The notes under the pieces were generated by a model. The model was not told the DNA's origin, did not search any database, and was given only the letters and a program-made list of their open reading frames with translations. This document shows positions 23,593 through 28,905 of a stretch of 28,905 nt of DNA, one piece after another (positions within the stretch are counted from its first letter, which is position 1; each line of letters opens with the position of its first letter). The DNA is from a virus, in IMG/VR virus record IMGVR_UViG_3300022673_000047, positions 1 to 28,905 of that record. One strand, written 5' to 3'. A program made the translations under genes and the position numbers.

Positions 23593-23827
23593 TTTCTTCC
23601 TCCTCTAATACAGACTCTAAATATCCGGGTTCCATTTCTTCGTAGACGGTGAAAATAGGCTCTCCCGGTTCAAAGAAATAAACGCTTTCGGTTCCGTCCT
23701 TCCATTGGCAGGTCACTATCGTGTACCCTGTGTCTCCTTTTATTTCCCGGCATTCCTGGGGTAACTCTGATGATTTCACATTCGAAGCCAGAATCATTGA
23801 AACTATTAGAGCCATAAAAATTCTCAT
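23570..23827 (-). CDS. Small exported protein, 85 aa
   Basis: Residues 1-20 (MRIFMALIVSMILASNVKSS) are a Sec signal peptide. The mature part has two Cys (LPQECREIKGDTGYTIVTCQ), a probable disulfide, strands, and an acidic tail. It starts in a 4-nt overlap with the lipoprotein gene, so both are probably co-translated and sent to the envelope. No family recognised. Confidence 0.6.
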   Translation of the reverse strand: MRIFMALIVSMILASNVKSSELPQECREIKGDTGYTIVTCQWKDGTESVYFFEPGEPIFTVYEEMEPGYLESVLEEEENGKRSND

Positions 23828-24225
23828 AGCTGGGCAACCGCCTTCTTAAGCGTCTTTTTCATTGACCACTGAAAGATAGACCCACTATTAAACCGAACGG
23901 ATCGAACAATATTGCCGTCATCGGTATCAACAAGAATGGCAGTAAAGGACTGAAAGACTTTATTCACAGGGAATGAGTCCTCAATCGAATAACTATACCG
24001 GAGAATATAATCAGATGATACGGCGGGATCAACCACCTCAAATCCACGCTCCATAAGAAGCCCTTCCAATTGCGCCTTGACGTTATAGGGATCGACCGTC
24101 ATCTGACTCATGATCATGACTGTGGCCTGAGGCTTTAAGTTGGGCTCTGTTTTTTTGACTGATCGAGAAAGACTGGCACATCCTTGAAGCATAAGAACGA
24201 CGATGAGAGCATTGATAATTTTCAT
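23824..24225 (-). CDS. Lipoprotein, 133 aa
   Basis: I start at ATG 24225, preceded by TAAGGAGG 6 nt upstream; the open frame to 24261 lacks a site. Residues 1-16 are a lipoprotein signal (MKIINALIVVLMLQGCASLS) with lipobox LQGC. The mature alpha-beta domain (about 30-133: ATVMIMSQMTVDPYNVKAQL, GLLMERGFEVVDPAVSSDYI, SFTAILVDTDDGNIVRSVRF) resembles periplasmic small lipoproteins of bacteria. Phage lipoproteins of this kind can block superinfecting phage receptors; that role is an inference. Confidence 0.65.
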   Translation of the reverse strand: MKIINALIVVLMLQGCASLSRSVKKTEPNLKPQATVMIMSQMTVDPYNVKAQLEGLLMERGFEVVDPAVSSDYILRYSYSIEDSFPVNKVFQSFTAILVDTDDGNIVRSVRFNSGSIFQWSMKKTLKKAVAQL

Positions 24226-24236
24226 AATTATCCTCC

Positions 24237-24494
24237 TTAGTATCCTTTCCGCCCTTCGCATTTTTGGGGTTGGTAATGAACAAACGAATCACAGAAGATG
24301 TGATGATAATGCTGATATAACTCTTGAGATTTGAGACTCATTCTCTGGGCGAGATTGGTAAAAAAGAATATCCTCCCTTCGAATAGATTCATGTCCTTTT
24401 CATTTTCAACCATGTCAATGGCACGATCCAATCGCTTAAGGCCTTCTCTCAGCTCTGAAACGATTACATCTTTTGTCATAACAATGTCATCCAT
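24237..24494 (-). CDS. Hypothetical helical protein, 85 aa
   Basis: AAAGGAGG 6 nt before ATG 24494. A helical product (VSELREGLKRLDRAIDMVEN, FFFTNLAQRMSLKSQELYQH) with His and Cys near the end (HYHHIFCDSFVHYQPQKC). Not recognised. Confidence 0.6.
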   Translation of the reverse strand: MDDIVMTKDVIVSELREGLKRLDRAIDMVENEKDMNLFEGRIFFFTNLAQRMSLKSQELYQHYHHIFCDSFVHYQPQKCEGRKGY

Positions 24495-24507
24495 AAAATT
24501 CCTCCTT

Positions 24508-24699
24508 TTAAAAATAACGACGTGTTTCTCGTTTTGGATAGAGTGGCTTAATATACGCCAAGTCTTGCGTGCTTGTTTTCATGAAACAGGGATCACAAAG
24601 ATCAATCTTATGGCCGGTGTTTCGAAAAACCCGATAAACCGCTTTTCGTTCTTTGTGTTCACTGGATTCACAGAGAGGATTTTTAGCGAACGGATCCAC
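24508..24699 (-). CDS. Small zinc-finger-like protein, GTG start, 63 aa
   Basis: I start at GTG 24699 because AAGGAGG lies 6 nt upstream; the open frame to 24780 overlaps the upstream gene without a site. The product starts MDPFAKNPLCESSEHKERKA and has C-x4-H (10, 15) and LCDPC (CxxC), giving a likely four-ligand zinc site of treble-clef type. Overlaps the upstream stop by 17 nt. Confidence 0.6.
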   Translation of the reverse strand: MDPFAKNPLCESSEHKERKAVYRVFRNTGHKIDLCDPCFMKTSTQDLAYIKPLYPKRETRRYF

Positions 24700-24883
24700 A
24701 GTTTTCCTCCTTATCCTTATACGGATTGGGCTCAATATGAATCCAAACTTCCCGAAAGCCCCAATAGAGAATGGCCACAATCAAATGTCCAACCAAAATA
24801 CGCATATCGTCAAACTTATCCCATAGGGCAAAACCCATCACGACATGAACAAACGACAGAAACGCCAGTGTTAGTTCTAACAT
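24683..24883 (-). CDS. Two-TM small membrane protein, 66 aa
   Basis: I start at ATG 24883 with GAGGAGGGG 2-5 nt upstream, right after the previous stop. Two hydrophobic helices (3-20 LELTLAFLSFVHVVMGFA; 30-46 LVGHLIVAILYWGFREV) flank a short charged loop and are followed by an acidic/basic tail. No family recognised. A holin-like or anti-host membrane role would be speculation. Confidence 0.6.
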   Translation of the reverse strand: MLELTLAFLSFVHVVMGFALWDKFDDMRILVGHLIVAILYWGFREVWIHIEPNPYKDKEENCGSVR

Positions 24884-24893
24884 AACCCCTCCT

Positions 24894-25535
24894 CTATTTT
24901 TTATTTCCACCATAGTAATACCGATTGTAATTTGGATCCGGAAACCAACCTACTTTGACCGGTGCATTGATGGGCTCAGTTTCCAGGCCTTTCTCATCTA
25001 AATATTCATTGATGGTTTGCTTCTGCCCCGGCCCTTTAAGAGTCCAGGATATGATCCCTCGATCATGAGACGGAGGCCGTTCGTTTGGTTCCTCCTGCGT
25101 TAGATTCGGATGAAGCTTGTCAAAGAGTTGATTTTGAAGAATGGCTTCAAGCTCTTGGACCTTTCTTAATTTCTCTTCTATCTCCGATCTGTCTGATTTT
25201 AAAGAAAGGGCCTTGATCGATTCGTGAAGGTGGTCAAAATGAATCTGGTAGGTTTGTTGAAGTGAGGATTTGCCTTGAAAATTAAGGATGATAAGATCGT
25301 AATCCTTAGGCTGAATCATAAGCTTATATTCAAGTTTTTTTCCCCCATCTAGGATTTGGGTCATCTCATCAAGAGTAAATTGGTTTTTCCCGGTCCAATC
25401 GTGATAAACCTGAGGCTCGGTTTCCTTGGACTCTTTGTAATCAACTGCAAGCATACCAAAGAGATCATCATTGTATTGAATGACAGCGTAGGTTCGATCA
25501 TTTTTCTTCCAGACTTGCCCGTTTTGAATATTCAC
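24894..25535 (-). CDS. Hypothetical protein, 213 aa, GTG start
   Basis: Starts at GTG 25535 with GGGAGG 6 nt upstream, just below a predicted promoter. The N-terminal half is alpha-beta (MNIQNGQVWKKNDRTYAVIQ, KLMIQPKDYDLIILNFQGKS). The middle is a coiled coil (about 95-140: HLHESIKALSLKSDRSEIEE, KVQELEAILQNQ). The tail is Pro/Tyr/Gly-rich. No family recognised. As first gene of the promoter it may be a regulator or an early host-takeover protein. Confidence 0.6.
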   Translation of the reverse strand: MNIQNGQVWKKNDRTYAVIQYNDDLFGMLAVDYKESKETEPQVYHDWTGKNQFTLDEMTQILDGGKKLEYKLMIQPKDYDLIILNFQGKSSLQQTYQIHFDHLHESIKALSLKSDRSEIEEKLRKVQELEAILQNQLFDKLHPNLTQEEPNERPPSHDRGIISWTLKGPGQKQTINEYLDEKGLETEPINAPVKVGWFPDPNYNRYYYGGNKK

Positions 25536-25565
25536 AGTTGGCCTCCCTCTTTATTGTTACTACAG

Positions 25566-25592
25566 GTTATACCAACTATGGTATTACGTCAA
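25566..25592 (-). promoter_or_regulatory. Promoter with embedded palindromic operator
   Basis: Minus strand TTGACG (25587-25592) and TATAAC (25566-25571, 15-nt spacer) or TAACCT (25564-25569, 17-nt spacer). Between and over the -10 lies the perfect 16-bp dyad ATACCA-4-TGGTAT (25569-25584), which would compete with polymerase if bound. It is about 30 nt upstream of the GTG of the 213-aa gene. Confidence 0.5.
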
Positions 25593-25633
25593 GGGGTATT
25601 ATCAACTGAAACGATGCGTGTTTATGGATATCT

Positions 25634-25894
25634 TTAAGATTTCACAGATTTGCCATCAGTGGAATTGGATGGTTTGTTGGCGGGCGTGGCCAGGGCTGTT
25701 AGGAGACTTAAGGGATTGAAGGGTACTCTTTCCGATGTTTGTTTTAATTCCGATTGGCAAATTCGATCTTTGAGGTAGCTGACGATTCTCGTTCTCTCGT
25801 CCCAATTGTGCGATTTTAAGATATTGAGAATCATCCAGATCGTTTCCAATTCTCGATCTTTTATTGGGTCGGAATTTTCTTTATGGTCCGGCAT
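25634..25894 (-). CDS. Hypothetical protein, 86 aa
   Basis: I start at ATG 25894 (MPDHKENSDPIKDRELETIW), GAGG 9 nt upstream. The N-terminal half is helical (IWMILNILKSHNWDERTRIV). The C-terminus is Ser/Pro/Thr-rich and probably disordered. It is the last gene before the 25535-25634 promoter gap. Not recognised. Confidence 0.6.
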   Translation of the reverse strand: MPDHKENSDPIKDRELETIWMILNILKSHNWDERTRIVSYLKDRICQSELKQTSERVPFNPLSLLTALATPANKPSNSTDGKSVKS

Positions 25895-26219
25895 TACTCT
25901 GATCCTCAAAATACTTGTGAATCTGCATCATGATCGTTCCCTTGGAACCGTAAAAGATGGATTTCATCTCGTCAATTGGGCCGGTAATTTTTGGGTTTTG
26001 CGGGTCTGTGAAATCCATAGATCCGATCTTGCTGTAGATCTTTTTTTCACCTTTGTTCGGGTTGATGTTTTTGTAGAAATACACAATGCTCTTCGATTCC
26101 CAAAACGCCGGGTCATCAAAAGAATAATACATTTCTGGTTCGCGAATAGACGAGGCCTCCAAGAGAGGGAGAACAAAGAGGGGAGTGATAAAACCAATAG
26201 CCAATAGAAAGAGTCTCAT
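25881..26219 (-). CDS. Exported or membrane-anchored protein, 112 aa
   Basis: The N-terminus MRLFLLAIGFITPLFVLPLL is a signal peptide or anchor, with possible cleavage after LLEASS. The mature part is alpha-beta (MYYSFDDPAFWESKSIVYFY, EKKIYSKIGSMDFTDPQNPK), no known family. Lies in the replication operon, 24 nt after the lambda-P-position gene. The ribosome site is weak. Confidence 0.55.
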   Translation of the reverse strand: MRLFLLAIGFITPLFVLPLLEASSIREPEMYYSFDDPAFWESKSIVYFYKNINPNKGEKKIYSKIGSMDFTDPQNPKITGPIDEMKSIFYGSKGTIMMQIHKYFEDQSNAGP

Positions 26220-26243
26220 GACCCAGACTCTAAAACTTTATTT

Positions 26244-26681
26244 TCAGGAATGCAAGAGGCGGCCATGAACAAATTGCGTGGACTCTCCATTCCACCGAAC
26301 ATTCCCCTGGTTCTGAATGACATCCCCATTCTGGCAAGTGCAAGCCAATGCAAAACTCCTCATCTCGTCGTCTCTCATCACGACAAATCCAGAGCTAGAA
26401 CATTTTTCACATCGCGTTGGTCCCGAATTGACTGGTTCACAATGATCGAATATGGCATTCATAATTATTGGGTATGAGATCTTTTTTAGATCCTCGGACC
26501 TCAAGTCATAGAGCCCTGCCATGATGGCTTTAAAGGGTTTCCCCGAATTCACAATCTCGGATAGCATCGTGGCGAATTGATCTTTTTTGATGGGCTTATC
26601 TTGGAGTATGTATAAATCCCGTAAGCGTGACTCGACTTCAATTTCTTCTTTTGCTGTTAAGCATTGAACTAACTCGTTCAT
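26244..26681 (-). CDS. Replication-associated CxxC protein in lambda-P position, 145 aa
   Basis: GGGAGAGAA before ATG 26681, overlapping the initiator gene by 44 nt. The N-terminal 80 residues are helical (DQFATMLSEIVNSGKPFKAI, LYDLRSEDLKKISYPIIMNA), a pattern similar to helicase-loader N-termini. Residues 91-116 hold a zinc site, CEKCSSSGFV...ACTC. In lambdoid phages the gene after O recruits the host DnaB helicase, so loader/organiser is the positional inference. There is no Walker motif, so it is not a DnaC ATPase. Confidence 0.5.
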   Translation of the reverse strand: MNELVQCLTAKEEIEVESRLRDLYILQDKPIKKDQFATMLSEIVNSGKPFKAIMAGLYDLRSEDLKKISYPIIMNAIFDHCEPVNSGPTRCEKCSSSGFVVMRDDEMRSFALACTCQNGDVIQNQGNVRWNGESTQFVHGRLLHS

Positions 26682-27636
26682 TTCTCTCCCTCACTTTTTG
26701 TTTTTCAATCTCCATCTCTTCTCTTTCGATTTGCTCTTTTGACTTGGTTGAATTCGGGATGATACCATTCCAATGTGCGGAAAGCGTTTTGATCGAGAAA
26801 GAGGCCCAGCCGTCTTTGGTAAACCAGCTCGTTTTACTTTTGCACATATGTCCAAGCATCTGGGCTTTCTTAACACAGGCCTCATAGCCGTGATCCCTAA
26901 TCAACCGGGCCGTTAAGATAAAATCTGTCTTATCGTACTTGTAAGGTTCATTGGTCATAAGTTGGTAGGCTTTTTTGAATCGCTCAACAAAATCTTGGTT
27001 GGGGGCGAGGGAGTGGCCGTTGGTCTTTTCAACGGCTCTCTCTCTTTCTTCTTTCTTTAAAGTTTTCTTTCTTTTATTTAATAATAAGGTGTCGGGTAAC
27101 TGATTAGTTACCTTTTTGGTAACTGATCCGTTACCTTTTTGGTAACTATTTAGTGACCTTTTGCCTGGTAACTGATTAGTTACCTCTAACTTATCCACAG
27201 AGTTATCCACAGAGTTATCCACACCCCAAACATTCCATTGTGGATACATTTTATTAAGTTTCAAGTATCCGTTTTCGAGCATAAGGACATTCATTTTGAT
27301 TAGGTTTTTGAGTTCCCGTATGACTTGTTTCGGATTCATTCCTGTCTTAAGGCTTATGGCTTTGTAACCATCCCATTTCCATTTAGTCAGCTTCTTGTTC
27401 TTATCAGTATTATCCACCCAACCATATGTATCCCTGAAAAACCACCACAAGAGACGGTGCTGGGAACCATTTAGTTTAATTAGGGATAGAACATCAGCAA
27501 TCTCATTGGCTATCCAGAAATATCCTTTTTCAATTTGAAAAGAAGGCATCTTCGCCAAACATTCGTCGTCGTTCTTCTTCAAAAAACCATTTTCATAAAG
27601 TATTTTTATAGCGTGTTGAATGTCATCTCTTGTCAT
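26638..27636 (-). CDS. Replication initiator, phage O-like
   Basis: A 332-aa protein. Residues 33-122 match the phage replication protein O N-terminal winged-helix domain: EKGYFWIANEIADVLSLIKL, the RLLWWFFRDTYGW core, AISLKTGMNPKQVIRELKNL. In lambda this domain binds origin iterons. A repetitive linker (138-190, VDNSVDNSVDK, VTNQLP twice) is encoded by the DnaA boxes and iterons. The C-terminus (about 210-332) is helical and basic and would contact the helicase loader. The first 30 residues are an extra N-terminal segment. A weak AAGGA lies about 10 nt before ATG 27636; a terminator-like hairpin lies upstream. Confidence 0.85.
   Translation of the reverse strand: MTRDDIQHAIKILYENGFLKKNDDECLAKMPSFQIEKGYFWIANEIADVLSLIKLNGSQHRLLWWFFRDTYGWVDNTDKNKKLTKWKWDGYKAISLKTGMNPKQVIRELKNLIKMNVLMLENGYLKLNKMYPQWNVWGVDNSVDNSVDKLEVTNQLPGKRSLNSYQKGNGSVTKKVTNQLPDTLLLNKRKKTLKKEERERAVEKTNGHSLAPNQDFVERFKKAYQLMTNEPYKYDKTDFILTARLIRDHGYEACVKKAQMLGHMCKSKTSWFTKDGWASFSIKTLSAHWNGIIPNSTKSKEQIEREEMEIEKQKVRERNERVSSMLNSKRRN
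27041..27093. other. AT-rich, strand-biased tract; candidate unwinding element
   Basis: Almost free of G on the top strand (TTTCTTCTTTCTTTAAAG, TTTTATTTAATAATAAGG), adjoining the first iteron. In lambda-type origins the DNA unwinding element sits beside the iterons like this. Confidence 0.6.
27095..27184. repeat. Four palindromic 18-bp iterons
   Basis: GGTAACTGATTAGTTACC at 27095-27112 and 27167-27184 (identical), GGTAACTGATCCGTTACC at 27118-27135, GGTAACTATTTAGTGACC at 27141-27158. Each is a 7+4+7 dyad. Spacing is 23, 23 and 26 nt, with TTTTT linkers. They are the likely binding sites of the O-like protein encoded by the same DNA. Confidence 0.85.
27191..27223 (+). repeat. Three tandem perfect DnaA boxes
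   Basis: TTATCCACA at 27191-27199, 27203-27211, 27215-27223, each 12 nt apart and separated by GAG. All match the 9-bp E. coli consensus exactly. A fourth copy with one mismatch (TTATCCACC) is at 27410-27418. They imply host DnaA participates in origin firing or copy control. Confidence 0.85.
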
Positions 27637-27681
27637 CTCCCAATCATCCTTTATCCTCTCTCCCCTTCCACATTGCCTCCG

Positions 27682-27747
27682 AAAAAAGAAAGCCCCATTG
27701 CACGTCTATGAGAAATCGGTGGGATTTCGGGAGTGTGCAACAGGGCT
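27682..27747 (-). terminator. Nested hairpin plus T-tract upstream of the initiator gene; possible attenuator
   Basis: Minus-strand AGCCCTGTTGCAC (27747-27735) pairs in full with GTGCAATGGGGCT (27703-27691), 13 bp with two G-U. Inside is a second hairpin, GAAATC-CCACC-GATTTC (27728-27712). TTCTTTTTT follows (27690-27682). The initiator start is about 45 nt further on. Confidence 0.7.
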
Positions 27748-27771
27748 AAATTGTGTTGTTTTATCTCCCAT
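27706..27771 (-). CDS. Possible 21-codon leader peptide across the terminator arm
   Basis: ATG 27771 (GGTGGG about 5 nt upstream) opens a 21-codon frame, MGDKTTQFSPVAHSRNPTDF then S and stop at 27706. Codons 9-13 form the 5' arm of the terminator, so a translating ribosome would melt it. This is the layout of an attenuation leader, but a chance ORF cannot be excluded. Confidence 0.3.
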   Translation of the reverse strand: MGDKTTQFSPVAHSRNPTDFS

Positions 27772-27792
27772 GGTCCCACCAGACCAATCGGC

Positions 27793-27821
27793 ATTTAACT
27801 AAACGGACTTAGGTTTTGCAA
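27793..27821 (-). promoter_or_regulatory. Candidate promoter for leader and initiator gene
   Basis: Minus strand TTGCAA (27816-27821), exact 17-nt spacer, TTAAAT (27793-27798); 4 of 6 in each box. Lies just before the possible leader ATG at 27771. Confidence 0.4.
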
Positions 27822-27823
27822 TC

Positions 27824-28378
27824 TCATTTCATATTTTTCTTATTTTGGGAGGAGGCGTAAATTTTTTGGAGATGAAGTCCTTGACTTATCGCATCGTCTA
27901 AGGCATGATGGTGAGTTCCAATCCGCTCGAATGGGATCCCTTTTCCAAAGAAATTCTTGAAGGTTTGATAGCACATATCGCGTGTGTAATGCCAAGGTGT
28001 TGGAATCTTACACGCCTCATAAGCATTCCTTAAGATGACATTATCAAATGTCGCTCCATTTCCCCATATCAAGTATTGGTTAACGGTTAGCCAATCTCGA
28101 AAGGCCATTAAAGCCAATTGAATGGTTACCGGACGATTCATAGCAGATTTTCGGCATGAATCGATTTGAGACATCCACCAATAAATCGTTGGCCCATCCA
28201 CCTCGAGCCCGACATCGAGACACGATTGCAAGTCAATGACTCGATAATATTTCTGGCTATCTTCTATTTGATCCAATGTCTGGGGTTCGGATAAGTTAAA
28301 CCGGTAGGCTCCAATCGATAAAAGGCAGGCATTATTCATTGTGGAGGCCGTTTCCAGATCCAGCATGACTGAATCCAT
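27824..28378 (-). CDS. 3'-5' exonuclease, DnaQ-like fold (Rv2179c-type)
   Basis: I start at ATG 28378 (MDSVMLDLETAST); ATG 28387 is an alternative. All RNase H-fold exonuclease motifs are present: ExoI VMLDLET (D7, E9), ExoII IWGNGATFDNVILRNAYE (D112), ExoIII HHALDDAISQ (H158, D162). The layout, including WWMSQ near 67-71, matches the Rv2179c-like exoribonuclease family (PF16473), frequent in phages beside replication genes. Two divalent metals would be bound by the acidic residues. It may process RNA or DNA ends; substrate cannot be told from sequence. It follows the upstream stop by 1 nt. Confidence 0.8.
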   Translation of the reverse strand: MDSVMLDLETASTMNNACLLSIGAYRFNLSEPQTLDQIEDSQKYYRVIDLQSCLDVGLEVDGPTIYWWMSQIDSCRKSAMNRPVTIQLALMAFRDWLTVNQYLIWGNGATFDNVILRNAYEACKIPTPWHYTRDMCYQTFKNFFGKGIPFERIGTHHHALDDAISQGLHLQKIYASSQNKKNMK

Positions 28379-28379
28379 T

Positions 28380-28694
28380 CTACCCATGAAAGAAATTAAG
28401 CCATCCTTTCTCAGTAATGAGATGATTCATAAACCATCCTGATAGAAAACCTGTTACGAATATCAGAAATACTTTTATTGCTGTCCAAATCGAACAAATT
28501 TTGTCGTAGATAGTCTTGGCATCCACTGTAAGATCGGCATCGTCTTCGTTATAAACAATCTTTTCGTACCGGACCCTTGCTCTCCCAAAGGCCACGCAAT
28601 GGATAAATTCTCCGTGGTGGCTTTCTTGATTGTAGAGATATTCTTTTCTAAGCCAACATTCAAATTCCGGGATGTCGGCATTGATCTCTGACAT
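28380..28694 (-). CDS. Protein with C-terminal TM segment, 104 aa
   Basis: First complete gene downstream of the right-hand promoter. Residues 1-65 are soluble alpha-beta (CWLRKEYLYNQESHHGEFIH, VRYEKIVYNEDDADLTVDAK). Residues 70-92 are a TM helix (WTAIKVFLIFVTGFLSGWFM). The stop overlaps the exonuclease region. No family recognised. The ribosome site GAGGGG is about 14 nt from ATG 28694, inside a possible hairpin, so translation may be controlled. Confidence 0.6.
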   Translation of the reverse strand: MSEINADIPEFECWLRKEYLYNQESHHGEFIHCVAFGRARVRYEKIVYNEDDADLTVDAKTIYDKICSIWTAIKVFLIFVTGFLSGWFMNHLITEKGWLNFFHG

Positions 28695-28707
28695 TTAATG
28701 GGCTCAT

Positions 28708-28728
28708 CCCCTCACAGCCGTGATAGGG
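28708..28728. promoter_or_regulatory. Dyad around the predicted transcription start
   Basis: CCCCTCAC...GTGATAGGG surrounds AGCC. Core TCAC-4-GTGA is perfect. It overlaps the 5' end of the transcript and the GAGGGG ribosome site, so it could be an operator or an mRNA hairpin. Confidence 0.4.
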
Positions 28729-28731
28729 ATT

Positions 28732-28760
28732 ATTTTAGATAGGATAACTCTTTATTTCAA
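28732..28760 (-). promoter_or_regulatory. Sigma70-type promoter for the leftward early operon
   Basis: Minus strand TTGAAA (28755-28760), exact 17-nt spacer, TAAAAT (28732-28737). Each box matches consensus at 5 of 6. It lies in the 28695-28809 untranslated gap and is the best promoter in the window. Confidence 0.65.
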
Positions 28761-28809
28761 CTATTTAAAGTTGGCGGTTTTTTCCGTCGAGAAGTTTACT
28801 TTTTTATAT

Positions 28810-28905
28810 TTATTTTATGAATCCAAATCTTTCGAGAATGAATCTTTCTGGATCATTATGCTGCAATGCACTCGTTCTTAAATTAGCAACTTGCATGACC
28901 TCTTC
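28810..28905 (-). CDS. 3' end of an unidentified gene (5' end off window)
   Basis: Open from the right edge for 31 codons to a TAA at 28810-28812: EEVMQVANLRTSALQHNDPE then RFILERFGFIK. Protein-like composition, and it stops before the promoter gap. The family cannot be identified from this much. Confidence 0.5.
   Translation of the reverse strand, partial: EEVMQVANLRTSALQHNDPERFILERFGFIK

Larger units (their letters stand above)
27041..27223. other. Predicted replication origin inside the initiator gene
   Basis: From left to right: an AT-rich tract (27041-27093), four 18-bp iterons (27095-27184), three DnaA boxes (27191-27223). This is the plan of the lambda origin (four 18-bp iterons in the O gene followed by an AT-rich element), plus perfect DnaA boxes. 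Confidence 0.8.

Noticed and set aside
24331-24885. Plus-strand 184-codon ORF
   Set aside because: Covers three minus-strand genes that each have strong AGGAGG sites; no motif in the product.
27095-27223. Possible CRISPR-like array
   Set aside because: Units are short, palindromic, separated by 5-8 nt of poly-T or GAG rather than unique spacers, and lie inside an O-like gene; they fit iterons and DnaA boxes.
1-28905. tRNA genes, integrase, IS element, attachment site
   Set aside because: No GGTTCGAATCC-type T-loop with cloverleaf, no tyrosine or serine recombinase motif, no transposase and no long flanking direct repeats were found by reading both strands.

Overview
The window looks like about 29 kb of a tailed double-stranded DNA phage (or prophage) genome. 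Every gene I accept is on the minus strand, so transcription runs from the right end (28905) to the left end (1). Genes are packed with 1-17 nt overlaps, and most carry AGGAGG-type ribosome binding sites. The virion set (P22-like portal, N4-gp56-family capsid, SU10-type adaptor, gp10-like tail hub, three candidate ejection proteins, no tape measure, sheath or tail tube) points to a short-tailed, podovirus-like particle. Lipoboxes, Sec signal peptides and a GH108 endolysin followed by an XhlA-like gene suggest a Gram-negative host. I see no integrase, repressor, tRNA or CRISPR array, so lifestyle cannot be decided here.

Right part, 28905-25600 (early/replication). The tail of an unknown gene is followed by a good sigma70-type promoter (28732-28760), a TM protein, a DnaQ-fold 3'-5' exonuclease, then a lambda-O-like replication initiator and a small CxxC protein in the lambda-P position. 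The initiator gene contains what looks like the origin: an AT-rich tract, four 18-bp palindromic iterons and three perfect TTATCCACA DnaA boxes at 12-bp spacing. A promoter, a short leader ORF and a nested hairpin with a U-tract precede the initiator gene and could form an attenuator.

Middle, 25600-20500 (accessory small genes). About eighteen short genes follow, starting with a promoter that carries a palindromic operator (25566-25592). Two themes recur: small CxxC/CxxH zinc-binding proteins, and proteins sent to the envelope (two lipoproteins, two signal-peptide proteins, a two-TM protein). One zinc-ribbon gene is split over two frames (20507-20769). Several genes are too short to be found by a simple ORF cut-off.

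Left two thirds, 20500-1 (packaging, head, tail, lysis). The order is putative TerS, TerL, three small basic proteins, portal, two small basic proteins, scaffold, major capsid and a decoration-like protein. Then come three consecutive beta-rich proteins with Sec signal peptides (one LamG-like), adaptor, gp10-like hub, a small tail protein, a repeat-containing fibre, three candidate ejection proteins, the GH108 endolysin and a coiled-coil/TM holin-like gene cut by the window edge. Strong intrinsic terminators lie only 22-30 nt upstream of the portal gene and of the first signal-peptide gene, with little room for a promoter after them. This implies regulated read-through, antitermination or RNA processing. 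Functions rest on motifs read by eye; no database search was run.
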